Shown here: positions 25,328 to 36,126 of the stretch, in pieces
Layout of the letters: each line of letters starts with the position of its first letter
How positions within the stretch are numbered: position 1 is the first letter of the stretch
NCBI RefSeq assembly: GCF_024055635.1
Contig: NZ_JAMXMB010000014.1
Coordinates: 62,001-126,000, forward strand
DNA: 64,000 nucleotides
Direction of reading: 5' to 3'
DNA from: Microbacterium yannicii
GTDB taxonomy: Bacteria; Actinomycetota; Actinomycetes; Actinomycetales; Microbacteriaceae
Notes under the pieces: generated by a model
What the model was told of the DNA's origin: nothing
Database searches by the model: none
What the model saw: only the letters and a program-made list of their open reading frames with translations
Position numbers and translations under genes: made by a program

Positions 25328-26968
25328 ATGTCCCGTCCCGCATCGCGAATCGTCGCCGGTGCTGCAGCGGTGCTCGTCGCCGCGGCATCCCTCACGGCGT
25401 GCGCGTCACAGCAGCCCGCGACAGGCGGGTCGACGGCAGCCGCCGGCGATCCCGTCACCGGCGGGGAGCTCACCTACCTCGAGCACCAGACCTACACGAA
25501 CCTCTACCCGCCGCAGGCCGGCTTCTACCCGAACGGCGGCCTCGTCAACAACATCACCGCGCGCCTGACGTGGCAGAACCCGGAGACGCTCGAGATCGAG
25601 CCCTGGGTCGCCACCGAGTGGACCGTGAACGACGACGCCACCGAGTACACGTTCGATCTGCGCGACGACGTCACCTTCTCCGACGGCACGCCGCTCGACG
25701 CCGCGGCCGTCGCGAAGAACTTCGACACCTACGGCCTCGGCAACCAGGCGCTGGGCCTGACCGTCTCGGAGGCGATCAACAACTACGCCTCGAGCGAGGT
25801 CGTCGACGCCGACACCGTCACGTTCCGCTTCGCGGCCCCCGCACCGGGCTTCCTGCAGGCGACATCGACGATCAACTCGGGGCTGCTCTCACCGGCGACC
25901 CTCGACCGTTCGCTCGAGGAGCTCGGCGCGGGCAACGCGACCGACATCGTCGGTTCGGGGCCGTTCGTCATCACGGACGAGAAGCTCGGGACCGAGCTCA
26001 CCCTGGAGGCGCGCGACGACTACGACTGGGCGCCGCCGAGCTTCGAGCACCAGGGCCGCGCGTACCTCGACCAGATCCACCTCATCGTCACCCCCGAAGA
26101 CAGTGTCCGCATCGGCTCGCTGCTCGCCGGGCAGGCCGACTACATCCGCTACGTGCAGGCGTTCGACGAAGCCCGCGTCGAGTCGTCGGGCTTCGATCTC
26201 TACGCCCCGCAGACCCGCGGCGTGAACAACGCGCTGAGCCTGCGGTTCACCAACCCGCTGCTGAGCGACATCAAGGTGCGCCAGGCCCTCGTCGCCGGCG
26301 TCGACAGCCAGGAGGTCGTCGACACGATCTTCACCGGGAACTACCCGCGCGCCACCTCGGCACTGAGCTCTTCGGCGCTCGGCTACAAGGACGAGTCGGA
26401 GTACTACGTGTACGACCCCGACAAGGCCGAAGAGCTGCTCGACGACGCCGGCTGGGAGCCGGGAGCCGACGGCATCCGCGAGAAGGACGGGCAGCGACTG
26501 TCGCTGGACGTCTACGAGGCCAAGCCGCAGCCGCTGTCGAAGCAGACGCTCGAGCTCGTGTCGCAGCAGCTGAAGAAGATCGGCGTCGAGCTCAACGTGA
26601 AGTCGGCGGACGCCGGCTCGTACGCCGAGGACATCAAAGACCCGCTCAAGACGCCGCTGTACCACTCGATGGTCGGGCGCGCGGACCTCGACGTGATCAA
26701 GAGCCAGTACTACACGAAGAACCGCAACACGCTCCTGTCGGACGACGCCGAGCTCGACCGGCTGCTCGAGGCGGTGGCCTCCACGGCCGACCCCGACGAG
26801 CGCATCGCGGCGTCGCAGGCCGTGCAGGACTACTTGGCCGAGCAGGCGTACGTCATCCCGTTCTTCGAGGAGCCGCAGGTGTACGGCGCCGCGCCGTACG
26901 TGCACGGAGTCGAGTTCGAGTCGGTCGCGCGTCCGCTGTTCTACGACGTGTGGCTCGAGAAGAAGTAG
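25328..26968 (+). CDS. peptide-type ABC transporter substrate-binding lipoprotein (KPN_01854-like)
   Basis: 546 aa SBP_bac_5-family protein. Signal peptide with lipobox LTAC at about residue 26. Family features are VATEWTVNDDATEYTFDLRDDVTFSDGTPLDAAAV and LRFTNPLLSDIKVRQAL. The set of genes that follows (two Dpp-type permeases, double ATPase, luciferase-like monooxygenase, CMD and alkylhydroperoxidase-fold proteins) is the arrangement in which the KPN_01854 binding-protein family is found. CAGGAG precedes ATG 25328 at about 10 bp. The ligand is unknown; I expect a small organosulfur compound or peptide. Confidence 0.9.
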   Translation: MSRPASRIVAGAAAVLVAAASLTACASQQPATGGSTAAAGDPVTGGELTYLEHQTYTNLYPPQAGFYPNGGLVNNITARLTWQNPETLEIEPWVATEWTVNDDATEYTFDLRDDVTFSDGTPLDAAAVAKNFDTYGLGNQALGLTVSEAINNYASSEVVDADTVTFRFAAPAPGFLQATSTINSGLLSPATLDRSLEELGAGNATDIVGSGPFVITDEKLGTELTLEARDDYDWAPPSFEHQGRAYLDQIHLIVTPEDSVRIGSLLAGQADYIRYVQAFDEARVESSGFDLYAPQTRGVNNALSLRFTNPLLSDIKVRQALVAGVDSQEVVDTIFTGNYPRATSALSSSALGYKDESEYYVYDPDKAEELLDDAGWEPGADGIREKDGQRLSLDVYEAKPQPLSKQTLELVSQQLKKIGVELNVKSADAGSYAEDIKDPLKTPLYHSMVGRADLDVIKSQYYTKNRNTLLSDDAELDRLLEAVASTADPDERIAASQAVQDYLAEQAYVIPFFEEPQVYGAAPYVHGVEFESVARPLFYDVWLEKK

Positions 26969-26986
26969 GACGCGGGAGCCGAACCC

Positions 26987-27964
26987 ATGAGCTACGCGCT
27001 CCGCCGCGCCGGGCAGGCCGCGATCGTGCTGATCGCGGCCTTCACGGCCACCTTCATCCTGCTCCAGCTGCTGCCCGGCGACGCGATCCTCATCAAGTAC
27101 GACAATCCGGAGCTGGGTCTCACGCCCGACCAGATCGAGTCGATCCGGGTCGCCTACGGTGCCGACTCGTCGTGGTGGGAGCAGTACTGGGTCACCCTGA
27201 CCGGCTACGCCCAGGGCGACTTCGGGTATTCGACGCAGTACGGCACGGGAGTGCTCCAGCTCATCGGGGAAGCCCTCCCACCGACCGCGGCGCTGGCGAC
27301 CCTGGGGTTCCTGCTCGCGGCGGTGATCGCCTTCGCGATCGCGTTCCTGTCGACGCTGTCACCGTTCGCCTGGCTTCGGCAGGCGCTCCAGGCGCTGCCC
27401 GGGGTGTTCGTGGCCGTGCCGGTGTTCTGGCTGGGCATCCTCCTCATCCAGGTGTTCTCGTTCGGCCTCGGCTGGGTGCCGATCGTGGGCGCCGACCCGG
27501 TCGCGGGGATGATCCTTCCGGTGATCACCCTGGCGGTGCCGATCTCGGCGCCGCTCGCCCAGATCCTGGTGCGCAGCATCGACGACGTGCAGCTGCAGCC
27601 GTTCGTCACCGTCGTCCGCGCGAAGGGCGCCTCGCCGTCGTGGGTGCTGTGGCGCTCGGTGGCCCGCAACGCGCTGCTGCCGACACTCACGATCGCGGGC
27701 GTGCTGTTCGGAGAACTCGTCGGCGGCGCCGTGGTCACCGAGACCGTGTTCGGGCGCCCGGGCATCGGCCGGGTGACCGAGCAGGCGGTGGCCAATCAGG
27801 ACATCCCCGTGCTGCAGGGGATCGTCGTGCTCGCGGCGTTCACCTTCGTGGTCGTGAACCTCGTGGTCGACCTGCTCTACCCGGTGCTCGACCCGCGGCT
27901 GCGCAGCGCGAAGCGCAGCGCACGCACCTCGTCCACCCCCGCGCTGCAGGAGGCGACCGCATGA
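26987..27964 (+). CDS. ABC transporter permease (DppB type)
   Basis: 325 aa, six membrane spans, with the opening RRAGQAAIVLIAAFTATFILLQLLPGD typical of DppB/GsiC and the coupling segment FVTVVRAKGASPSWVLWRSVARNALLP. It begins 18 bp after the binding-protein stop and overlaps the next permease by 4 bp. Confidence 0.95.
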   Translation: MSYALRRAGQAAIVLIAAFTATFILLQLLPGDAILIKYDNPELGLTPDQIESIRVAYGADSSWWEQYWVTLTGYAQGDFGYSTQYGTGVLQLIGEALPPTAALATLGFLLAAVIAFAIAFLSTLSPFAWLRQALQALPGVFVAVPVFWLGILLIQVFSFGLGWVPIVGADPVAGMILPVITLAVPISAPLAQILVRSIDDVQLQPFVTVVRAKGASPSWVLWRSVARNALLPTLTIAGVLFGELVGGAVVTETVFGRPGIGRVTEQAVANQDIPVLQGIVVLAAFTFVVVNLVVDLLYPVLDPRLRSAKRSARTSSTPALQEATA

Positions 27965-28958
27965 CCCTTCCACAGGCTCACGCGCCGATCGTTGAAGACG
28001 GCACGGATGCCGCGGCCGCCGTGGGCGGGGGCGACGACGCACGTGTGCGGGGCGAGGCAAGAGACGAAGCGTCGGGCACGGTCGTCGACCCGATCGCCCG
28101 CGACGCGGGGGCGCCGGACGGACTCCCCGAGCGGCGATTCTCGGCCGCACGGCTGTTCGCCCGGGGGCGGCGCCCGTCGTGGACCCTCATTGTCGCCATC
28201 GCGGTCATCGTGATCGCGGTGCTGTGGGCCGTCGTCCCCTGGCTGTTCACGTCGTACGATCCGATCGTCGGCGTCCCGGCCGAGAAGCTGCTGCCCCCGA
28301 GCACGGCGCACTGGTTCGGCACCGATGCGATCGGGCGCGACCTCTACGCCCGCGTCGTCTACGGCGCGATCCACTCGCTCGCAGGCGCTCTCATCGCCGT
28401 CACCGTCGGCCTCGCCGCCGGTACGGTCATCGGCGTCCTCGCCGGGTCGATCGGCGGGTGGCTGGACGACGTGCTGATGCGTCTCGTCGACGTGCTGCTG
28501 TCGATCCCCGGCCTGCTGCTGATGCTGTCGGTCATCATCCTGCTGGGCTTCGGCACGGTGAACGCGGCGATCGCTGTCGGCGTCGTGAGCATCGCGTCCT
28601 TCGCCCGGCTCTCGCGGTCGGAGGTGGTGCGGGTGCGCCGCACCGACTACGTCGAGGCGGCCTTCGGCAGCGGGGGCACCTTCGCCGCAGTGCTGGGACG
28701 CCACGTGCTGCCCAACTCGCTGACCGCCGTCGTAGGACTGGCGGCCCTGCAGTTCGGCAGCGCGATCCTCGCGATCTCGACCCTCGGCTTCCTCGGCTAC
28801 GGGGCGCCGCCCCCGACGCCGGAATGGGGCCTCCTCATCGCCGAAGGCCGCAACTACGTCGCGACAGCCTGGTGGCTGACGACGCTGCCCGGGCTCGTCG
28901 TGCTCGTGGTGGTGCTGAGCGCCAACCGCATCAGCCAGTCGATCGGAAGGGGAACGCG

Positions 28959-28962
<4 letters not shown>
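27961..28962 (+). CDS. ABC transporter permease (DppC type)
   Basis: 333 aa. A polar, Asp/Ala-rich N-terminal cytoplasmic extension (about 65 residues) precedes six spans. DppC hallmarks are HWFGTDAIGRDLYARVVYGA and the coupling segment VEAAFGSGGTFAAVLGRHVLPN. ATG 27961 overlaps the previous stop. The long N-terminal tail is unusual but uniform in frame with the rest. Confidence 0.95.
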
Positions 28963-30607
<1,645 letters not shown>

Positions 30608-30611
<4 letters not shown>

Positions 30612-31690
30612 CCGTGTCGTCTCTCGCCTTCTTCACCCGCCTGCTGGATGCCGCCACTCCCGGTCCGATCGACGACGCGCCCGCCGCCGAGCGGTACCGC
30701 CTCGCCACCGACCAGATCCGGCACGCCGAGCGGTTCGGCATCGGGCGCGCGTGGGTCGCGCAGCACCACTTCCGCGCGGCCGAGGGCGGCCTGCCCGCAC
30801 CCTTCGTCTTCCTCGCGCATGTGGCCGCAGCCACGACTGAGATCCGCCTCGGCACCGGCGTCGTCACGCTGCCGCTCGAAGACCCGGTGCGTGTGGCCGA
30901 GGACGCCGTCGTCGCCGACCTCCTGTCCGGCGGACGCATCGACCTCGGTCTCGGCAGCGGCGGCACGCCGTCGTCGTTCATCCCGTTCGGTCAGGACGTG
31001 GCGGCCAAGGCCGCCGTCTACGACGAGAAGCTCGCGGTGCTGATCGACGCGCTCGCCGGGCGCGAGATCGGCGGCGGCAACACGCTGTACCCAGACGCAT
31101 CGTCGACCCGGTCGTCGCGTCTGGCCGACCGCATCTGGCAGGCGACCTTCTCCGCCGGAGGAGGCGCGCGGGCGGGGGTCCACGGTCATGGCCTGCTGCT
31201 CTCGCGCACGCAGCCGCGGCCGGCAGACGCGCCCGGTGCGACGCTGGCCGATCTGCAGCATCCCATCATCGACCGGTACCTCGACACGCTTCCGGCGGGC
31301 GTCGCGCCCCGGATCACGGCATCCCGCACCGTCTTCGTCGCCGACGACCGCGCCGATGCCCTGCGGTTCGCCGAGGCCGGACTGCGCCGCGCGGCCGAAG
31401 GCTTCCGTCGCTCCGGGCAGCTCATACCGGGTGACACGCTCGACGAGCTCATCGCGGCGACCGACACCCACCTCGGCACCCCCGAAGAGGTGGCCGCGTC
31501 GCTGGCGACCGACACCACGCTCGCGCGCGCCACGGAGGTCGCCTTCCAGGTGCACTCCGTCGACGCCCCGCACGACCACGTGCTGAGGTCCATCGAGCTC
31601 TTTGCCACCGAGGTCGCGCCGGCCCTCGGCTGGGCGGCGCGCCACCGCTCCCTCGAACCATTCAGCCGTCTCGGAAAGGAGACCCCATGA
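30608..31690 (+). CDS. FMN-dependent luciferase-like monooxygenase (KPN_01858-like)
   Basis: 360 aa single-domain LLM protein. Seen are the N-terminal barrel strand VSSLAFFTRLLD, WVAQHHFR, EIRLGTGVVTLPLEDPVRVAEDAVVADLLSGGRIDLGLGSGG, all standard for bacterial luciferase-like flavin monooxygenases. It is translationally coupled at both ends (ATGA overlaps). By family and context it belongs to the KPN_01858 group, which travels with this importer and the CMD proteins; the substrate is not known. Confidence 0.9.
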
Positions 31691-32295
31691 CCACCGCGAC
31701 CATCGACGTCGTCGACCAGCTCGTCGGCGTGCAAGAAGGGGACGCGCTCGACGACCTGCGCCACCGCCGCACCGTCACCCGTGAGCAGCTGCAGGCGAGC
31801 TATGACGCGCTCTTCGCGCCGGTCGACGACACTGCGTTCCTCGTGGCGGAGCGCCTGCTCGTCGCCGCCTTCGCCACGCGTTCGACCTCCGACGACGCCA
31901 CCGCCGCCTTCTATGCCGCCGCCGCGCGCCGCGCGGACGCCGCACGCGCCGAGATCGTGCTCGCCGAGGCATCCGCCGCCGCGACCGCCGGACCCTTCGG
32001 CACCTACCGCGAGGAGGGGCTGCGTGGCGAGAGCAGCGACGGCCGGCGCTACGAACCGGGTCCGGACGTGCGCGAGGCGCTGGGCGAGCGCCTCACCGCC
32101 GCGCTCGGCCATGCGCACCTGCTCACCTTCCGTCCGCGAGAGGCCGACGGCGCAGACCAGAGCCGGCTCCTCGAGTCCGGGTGGAGTGCCGACGGCATCG
32201 TCACGCTCTCGCAGTTGGTGTCCTTCCTCGCCTTCCAGCAGCGCGTGGCCGCCGGGCTCCGCGCGATCCGCTCATCCCAGGAGGTCTCGGCATGA
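31687..32295 (+). CDS. CMD-domain protein, Avi_7170-like
   Basis: 202 aa, all-helical carboxymuconolactone-decarboxylase/AhpD-like fold, but with no cysteine at all, so it cannot act as an AhpD-type peroxidase itself. Gene order and length match the Avi_7170 family, always next to a second AhpD-fold protein. I infer it is the structural or substrate-binding partner of the next gene product. Starts and ends overlap neighbours by 4 bp. Confidence 0.8.
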   Translation: MTTATIDVVDQLVGVQEGDALDDLRHRRTVTREQLQASYDALFAPVDDTAFLVAERLLVAAFATRSTSDDATAAFYAAAARRADAARAEIVLAEASAAATAGPFGTYREEGLRGESSDGRRYEPGPDVREALGERLTAALGHAHLLTFRPREADGADQSRLLESGWSADGIVTLSQLVSFLAFQQRVAAGLRAIRSSQEVSA

Positions 32296-32918
32296 CCGAT
32301 ACGACGACCGCAGCCGACATCCTCGTGCATGACGAGGCCCACCCGCACGCGTTCACGCGCGCCGAGGTCGGCTGGCTGCCGTGGCTCGAGCCCCTTGCCG
32401 TCGACGAGCTCACCGACCGCCACTACGACGGGCTCGTCGACCGCCAGCGCGCGGGCAGCGACTACTTCCGGCTGCTGGCGCGCGATCCCGAGATCCTGCG
32501 CGCACGCACGCTCGTCGACAAGGACATCTTCTACAACACCGCCGAAGGGCTGCCGCGCGCCGAACGTGAGCTCGCCGCGACCGCCGCCTCGCGAGTGAAC
32601 GGATGCGTCTTCTGCGCGTCGGTGCACGCGCGCTTCGCGGCGCACTACTCGAAAGACCCCGCGCGGGTGGACATCCTCCTCGCGGACGGCGTCGGCGCCG
32701 ACCTCGGGGAGCGCTGGAACGCGATCGTCGCTGCTGCCGCCGCACTCACGGCGACGCCGCTCGCGTTCGACGCGAGCCACGTCGAGCGGCTGCGTGCCGT
32801 CGGCCTCGACGAGCTCGAGATCGCCGACGTCGTGCACGGCGCCGCGTTCTTCAACTGGGCGAACCGACTCATGCTGTCCATCGGGCGGCCGGTCGCGCCG
32901 CCGCACGAGGGTGAGTGA
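32292..32918 (+). CDS. alkylhydroperoxidase-fold protein, Avi_7169-like
   Basis: 208 aa AhpD-fold protein with the redox motif VNGCVFCASVHARF: Cys105, Cys108 and His112 are the thiol pair and nearby histidine of AhpD. It could reduce a peroxide, sulfenate or disulfide made by the monooxygenases. ATG 32292 overlaps the preceding stop; an earlier start at 32181 gives a non-homologous extension. With the Cys-free partner before it, a heteromer is likely. Specific function is unproven. Confidence 0.87.
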   Translation: MTDTTTAADILVHDEAHPHAFTRAEVGWLPWLEPLAVDELTDRHYDGLVDRQRAGSDYFRLLARDPEILRARTLVDKDIFYNTAEGLPRAERELAATAASRVNGCVFCASVHARFAAHYSKDPARVDILLADGVGADLGERWNAIVAAAAALTATPLAFDASHVERLRAVGLDELEIADVVHGAAFFNWANRLMLSIGRPVAPPHEGE

Positions 32919-33493
32919 TGAGCCGTTCGCTGAAGGTCGTCGGCGTCTCGGGCTCGCTGCATGAGCCCAGTCGCACGACGGCGCTCCTACGGGCCATCCT
33001 GGCCGAGGTGGGGGCGCGCATCGAGATCGAGCCGACACTGATCGAGGTCGCCGCGCTCGGGCCTGGCTTCGCCGGAGCACTGCATCGCGACCAGGTCGCG
33101 CCCGCGGTGGAGGAGGCGCTGCAGCTCATCGAGTCGGCCGACCTCCTGGTCGTCGGCTCGCCCGTGTACCGCGCCTCGTTCACCGGGCTGTTCAAGCACC
33201 TGTTCGACTTCGTCGGCCAGTACGACCTCGTCGGCACGCCCGTGCTTCTTGCGGCGACGGGCGGCGGTGAGCGGCACGCGCTGATCATCGAGCACCAGCT
33301 CCGCCCGCTGTTCGGCTTCTTCCAGGCGCTCACGCTGCCGGTGGGTGTGTATGCCTCGACCGACGACTTCGCCGACGACGAGCTGACCTCGCCCGAGGTC
33401 ATCCGTCGCGTCGTGCAGGCCGTCGACGGATCGCTGCCCCTCGTCGAGCAGGCCACGCTCGTTCGCAGATCGGAGTACGTCACGACCTGGTGA
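32918..33493 (+). CDS. NAD(P)H-dependent FMN reductase (MsuE-like)
   Basis: 191 aa flavodoxin-fold reductase. VVGVSGSLHEPSRTTALL is the FMN phosphate loop, and VVGSPVYRASFTGLFKHLFDFV is the family signature. It supplies FMNH2 to the two LLM monooxygenases of the operon, which have no reductase of their own. ATG 32918 overlaps the previous TGA by one base; GTG 32915 is the alternative. It is the last gene of the importer operon. Confidence 0.92.
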   Translation: MSRSLKVVGVSGSLHEPSRTTALLRAILAEVGARIEIEPTLIEVAALGPGFAGALHRDQVAPAVEEALQLIESADLLVVGSPVYRASFTGLFKHLFDFVGQYDLVGTPVLLAATGGGERHALIIEHQLRPLFGFFQALTLPVGVYASTDDFADDELTSPEVIRRVVQAVDGSLPLVEQATLVRRSEYVTTW

Positions 33494-33577
33494 TGCTGGC
33501 CGGGAGGCGGCATCCGCCGCTGCGTCCCGGCGTGCTGCTCCCCAACCGCGTCCTCGACGCCGCCCCGGGTGAGCGTC

Positions 33578-33583
33578 TAGACT
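33578..33583 (+). promoter_or_regulatory. -10 element of the cystathionine operon
   Basis: TAGACT, 7 bp before the GTG of the cysteine-rich ORF, the spacing seen at other leaderless starts in this window. No clear -35. Confidence 0.6.
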
Positions 33584-33590
33584 GGCGCCC

Positions 33591-33626
33591 GTGTTGACCT
33601 GTCGGTGTTGTCGCCCCTGCTGCTGA
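33591..33626 (+). CDS. leaderless cysteine-rich upstream ORF (probable attenuator peptide)
   Basis: GTG start, 11 codons and TGA encode MLTCRCCRPCC: five cysteines, including two CC pairs. It starts 7 bp after TAGACT with no ribosome site, so it is probably read directly from the transcript 5' end. It lies 76 bp before the cystathionine beta-synthase start. Actinobacteria are known to use Cys-rich leaderless ORFs to sense charged tRNA-Cys ahead of sulfur genes; that this one does so is inference from its content and position. The TGA is overlapped by a small hairpin. Confidence 0.7.
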   Translation: MLTCRCCRPCC

Positions 33627-33683
33627 AGCATTCGCTTCGCGCAGACATCCGCGACCCCGACGACCCTCCGCGCACCCGCGCGG
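33625..33683 (+). promoter_or_regulatory. hairpins between the Cys-rich ORF and the synthase gene
   Basis: GAAGC-ATTC-GCTTC (33625-33638) overlaps the small ORF's stop codon, and CCGCGC-ACCC-GCGCGG (33668-33683) lies just upstream of the synthase start. They could be alternative structures governed by ribosome position. Structures were read by eye. Confidence 0.45.
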
Positions 33684-33702
33684 CAACACTCCAGGACTCA
33701 TC

Positions 33703-34809
33703 GTGCGTTACGCCCAGAGCGTGGCCGACCTCGTCGGCAACACCCCCCTCGTCCGCCTGACCCGCGTCACCGACGGCATCGCGGCGACGGTGCTCGCAAA
33801 GGTCGAGTACTTCAACCCCGGCGGTTCCGCCAAGGACCGCATCGCCCGCCGCATCATCGATGCCGCCGAGCGTGACGGACTCCTCCGACCCGGCGGCACG
33901 ATCGTCGAACCGACGAGCGGTAACACCGGCGTGGGCCTTGCCCTCGTGGCGATACAGCGCGGGTATCGAATGATCTTCGTCGTGCCCGACAAGTTCGCAG
34001 GCCCCAAAGTCGACGTGCTGCGGGCCTACGGCGCAGAGGTCGTCGTGACCGACACGAGCGTGCCGCCCGAAGACCCGCGCTCGTACTACAGCGTGTCGGA
34101 TCGGCTGGTCCGGGAGATCCCCGGGGCCTTCAAGCCGAACCAGTTCGCCAACCCGAACGGGCCGCTCAGCCACTACGAGACGACGGGTCCCGAGATCTGG
34201 CGCGACACCGACGGACGCGTGAGTCATTTCGTCGCGGGCATCGGCACCGGCGGCACGATCACCGGCACGGGCCGCTACCTGCACGAGGTGTCGGGCGGCC
34301 GGGTGCGGGTCGTCGGCGCAGACCCGGAAGGCTCGATCTACTCCGGCGGCCCGCTCCACGGGTACCTGGTCGAGGGCGTCGGCGAGGACTTCTGGCCCGG
34401 CAGCTACGACCCCGCGGTGCCCGATGAGATCCACCGCGTCGGTGACGCCGAGACCTTCGAGATGACCCGCCGCCTCGCTCGCGAGGAGGGGCTCCTGGTG
34501 GGCGGATCGAGCGGGATGGCGGTGGTCGCAGCGCTGCGCGCCGCGCGCGAGCTTCCGGCCGAAGCCGTCGTCGTCGTGCTGCTGCCCGACCACGGTCGGG
34601 GCTACCTCAACCGGTTCTACGACGACAACTGGATGCGCGACCACGGCTTCGAGGAGCAGGCGGGCGCCGCAGGCCCCGGCCCCGAGGCTCCCGCTGCGGT
34701 CCCGGTCGTTGAGCGAGCGAGGAACGAGCGAGACGAAACGCCTGCACCCGGCGCAGACCCCGGCCCCGAGGCATCCCGAACCATCCCCGACGAAGGAGCA
34801 CCCGCATGA
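33703..34809 (+). CDS. cystathionine beta-synthase (PLP, without CBS-pair domain)
   Basis: 368 aa fold-type II PLP enzyme. The lysine of GGSAKDRIARRI (K44) binds PLP; EPTSGNTGVGLALVA and GIGTGGTITGTGRYL bind phosphate and substrate. It resembles CysK/CBS and would condense serine (or O-acetylserine) with homocysteine or sulfide; with the gamma-synthase next door, CBS is the better name. The regulatory CBS pair is missing. Residues after about 325 form an odd tail (VERARNERDETPAP) partly made from a 29-bp genomic repeat. GTG 33703 start; the stop overlaps the next gene by 4 bp. Confidence 0.88.
   Translation: MRYAQSVADLVGNTPLVRLTRVTDGIAATVLAKVEYFNPGGSAKDRIARRIIDAAERDGLLRPGGTIVEPTSGNTGVGLALVAIQRGYRMIFVVPDKFAGPKVDVLRAYGAEVVVTDTSVPPEDPRSYYSVSDRLVREIPGAFKPNQFANPNGPLSHYETTGPEIWRDTDGRVSHFVAGIGTGGTITGTGRYLHEVSGGRVRVVGADPEGSIYSGGPLHGYLVEGVGEDFWPGSYDPAVPDEIHRVGDAETFEMTRRLAREEGLLVGGSSGMAVVAALRAARELPAEAVVVVLLPDHGRGYLNRFYDDNWMRDHGFEEQAGAAGPGPEAPAAVPVVERARNERDETPAPGADPGPEASRTIPDEGAPA
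34713..34741 (+). repeat. 29-bp repeat copy inside the synthase coding region
   Basis: Identical, in inverted orientation, to 59354-59382 in an intergenic region. It codes for residues of about 337-347 (RARNERDET) in the tail beyond the conserved enzyme. Confidence 0.8.
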
Positions 34810-35966
34810 CCGAGCCCACGAGCGACCACGGTTTCGAGACCCGCGCGGTGCACGCCGGGCAGGCCTTCGACCCGACGACCGGGGCCGTGATCCCGCCGGT
34901 GCATTTCTCGACGACGTACGCGCAGGACGGGATCGGGGGCCTTCGCGAGGGGTACGAGTACGGGCGCAGCGGCAACCCGACGCGCACGGCGCTCGAGACG
35001 CAGCTCGCCGCGCTCGAAGGCGGTGCGCACGCGCTGTCGTTCGCCTCGGGGCTGGCCGCCGAGGACGCGCTGCTGCGCGCCGCGCTCAAGCCGGGCGACG
35101 AGGTGCTGCTCGGCAGCGACGTCTACGGCGGCACCTACCGCCTCATCGCGCGGGTGCTCGGGGCGTGGGGCGTCGGGGTGCGGGTGGTCGACATGAGCGA
35201 CCTGGACGCCGTGCGCGCCGCCCTCGAGGAGCACCCGGCGCGCATCGTGTGGGTGGAGACGCCGAGCAATCCGCTGCTGCGCATCACCGACATCGCCGGG
35301 CTCGCACGGCTCGGGCACGACGCCGGCGCCCTCGTCGTCGTCGACAACACGTTCGCGTCGCCCGCCCTGCAGCAGCCGCTCGCCTTCGGCGCCGACGTCG
35401 TGGTGCACTCGACGACGAAGTACCTCGGCGGGCACTCCGACGTCGTCGGCGGCGCGCTCGTGCTCAACGACGAGGCGCTCTACGCCGAGGCGAAGTTCCT
35501 GCAGTTCGCCGTCGGTGCGGTCTCGGGGCCGCTCGACGCGTGGCTGACGACGCGCGGCATCAAGACTCTCGCGCTGCGCATGCAGCGGCACGGCGAGAAC
35601 GCCCAGGCGGTGGCCGAGTTCCTGGCCGCCCACGATCGCGTCGCGCGGGTGTACTACCCGGGCCTTGCGTCGCATCCCGGTCACCAGCTCGCCGCCGCGC
35701 AGATGAGCGGGTTCGGCGGGATCGTCTCGGTCGCGCTGGCGGATGCCGCATCCGCTCGTCGCTTCGCAGAATCGACGCGGCTGTTCCAGCTGGCCGAGTC
35801 GCTCGGGGGCGTCGAGTCGCTCATGAACTACCCCGATGAGATGACGCACGCGTCGGTGCGCGGCACCGAGCTCGCCGTCCCGCCGGAGGTGGTGCGGCTG
35901 TCGGTCGGCATCGAGTCGGCCGCCGACCTCCTCGCCGACCTCGACCAGGCCCTGGCGCGCCTCTGA
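34806..35966 (+). CDS. metB: cystathionine gamma-synthase
   Basis: 386 aa Cys/Met-metabolism PLP enzyme. ETRAVHAGQAFDPTTGAVIPPVHFSTTYAQD opens the protein, YGRSGNPTR follows near residue 52, and the PLP lysine is K205 in HSTTKYLGGHSDVVGG. It makes cystathionine from O-acyl-homoserine and cysteine, or homocysteine from sulfide, so it feeds methionine synthesis. ATG 34806 overlaps the synthase stop. Lyase activity cannot be excluded by sequence. Confidence 0.92.
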   Translation: MTEPTSDHGFETRAVHAGQAFDPTTGAVIPPVHFSTTYAQDGIGGLREGYEYGRSGNPTRTALETQLAALEGGAHALSFASGLAAEDALLRAALKPGDEVLLGSDVYGGTYRLIARVLGAWGVGVRVVDMSDLDAVRAALEEHPARIVWVETPSNPLLRITDIAGLARLGHDAGALVVVDNTFASPALQQPLAFGADVVVHSTTKYLGGHSDVVGGALVLNDEALYAEAKFLQFAVGAVSGPLDAWLTTRGIKTLALRMQRHGENAQAVAEFLAAHDRVARVYYPGLASHPGHQLAAAQMSGFGGIVSVALADAASARRFAESTRLFQLAESLGGVESLMNYPDEMTHASVRGTELAVPPEVVRLSVGIESAADLLADLDQALARL

Positions 35967-35980
35967 ACCGCCGCCGCTGG

Positions 35981-36040
35981 CCCTGAGCCGCGGCCCGAAG
36001 CGCTGAGTCCCGGCCCCGGGCGCTGAGCCTGTCGAAGCGT
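35981..36040 (+). repeat. three degenerate 20-bp tandem units
   Basis: Units beginning CCCTGAGCC, CGCTGAGTC and CGCTGAGCC at 35981, 36001 and 36021, followed by the palindrome-like TGTCGAAGCG and CTCAGGG. A non-coding repeat between metB and the SLC13 gene. Confidence 0.55.
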
Positions 36041-36126
36041 CCCCGACAAACTCAGGGATCGGGTCAGCTCGGCGCGGTCGACTCCGCATGGTCCGCTCCC
36101 GCAAGGGCGGTGGCTACGCTGGGCGC

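Noticed and set aside
28179..28958. Extended N-terminus for the dual ABC ATPase and the 25243 upstream extension for the DppC-type permease
   Set aside because: Both extensions are out-of-frame readings of the preceding permease or binding-protein genes; ATG 28959 and ATG 27961 overlap the upstream stops by 4 bp.
33584..33702. SAM or other riboswitch upstream of the cystathionine operon
   Set aside because: I could not recognise a conserved aptamer core; the leader is short and is better explained by the Cys-rich ORF and two simple hairpins.
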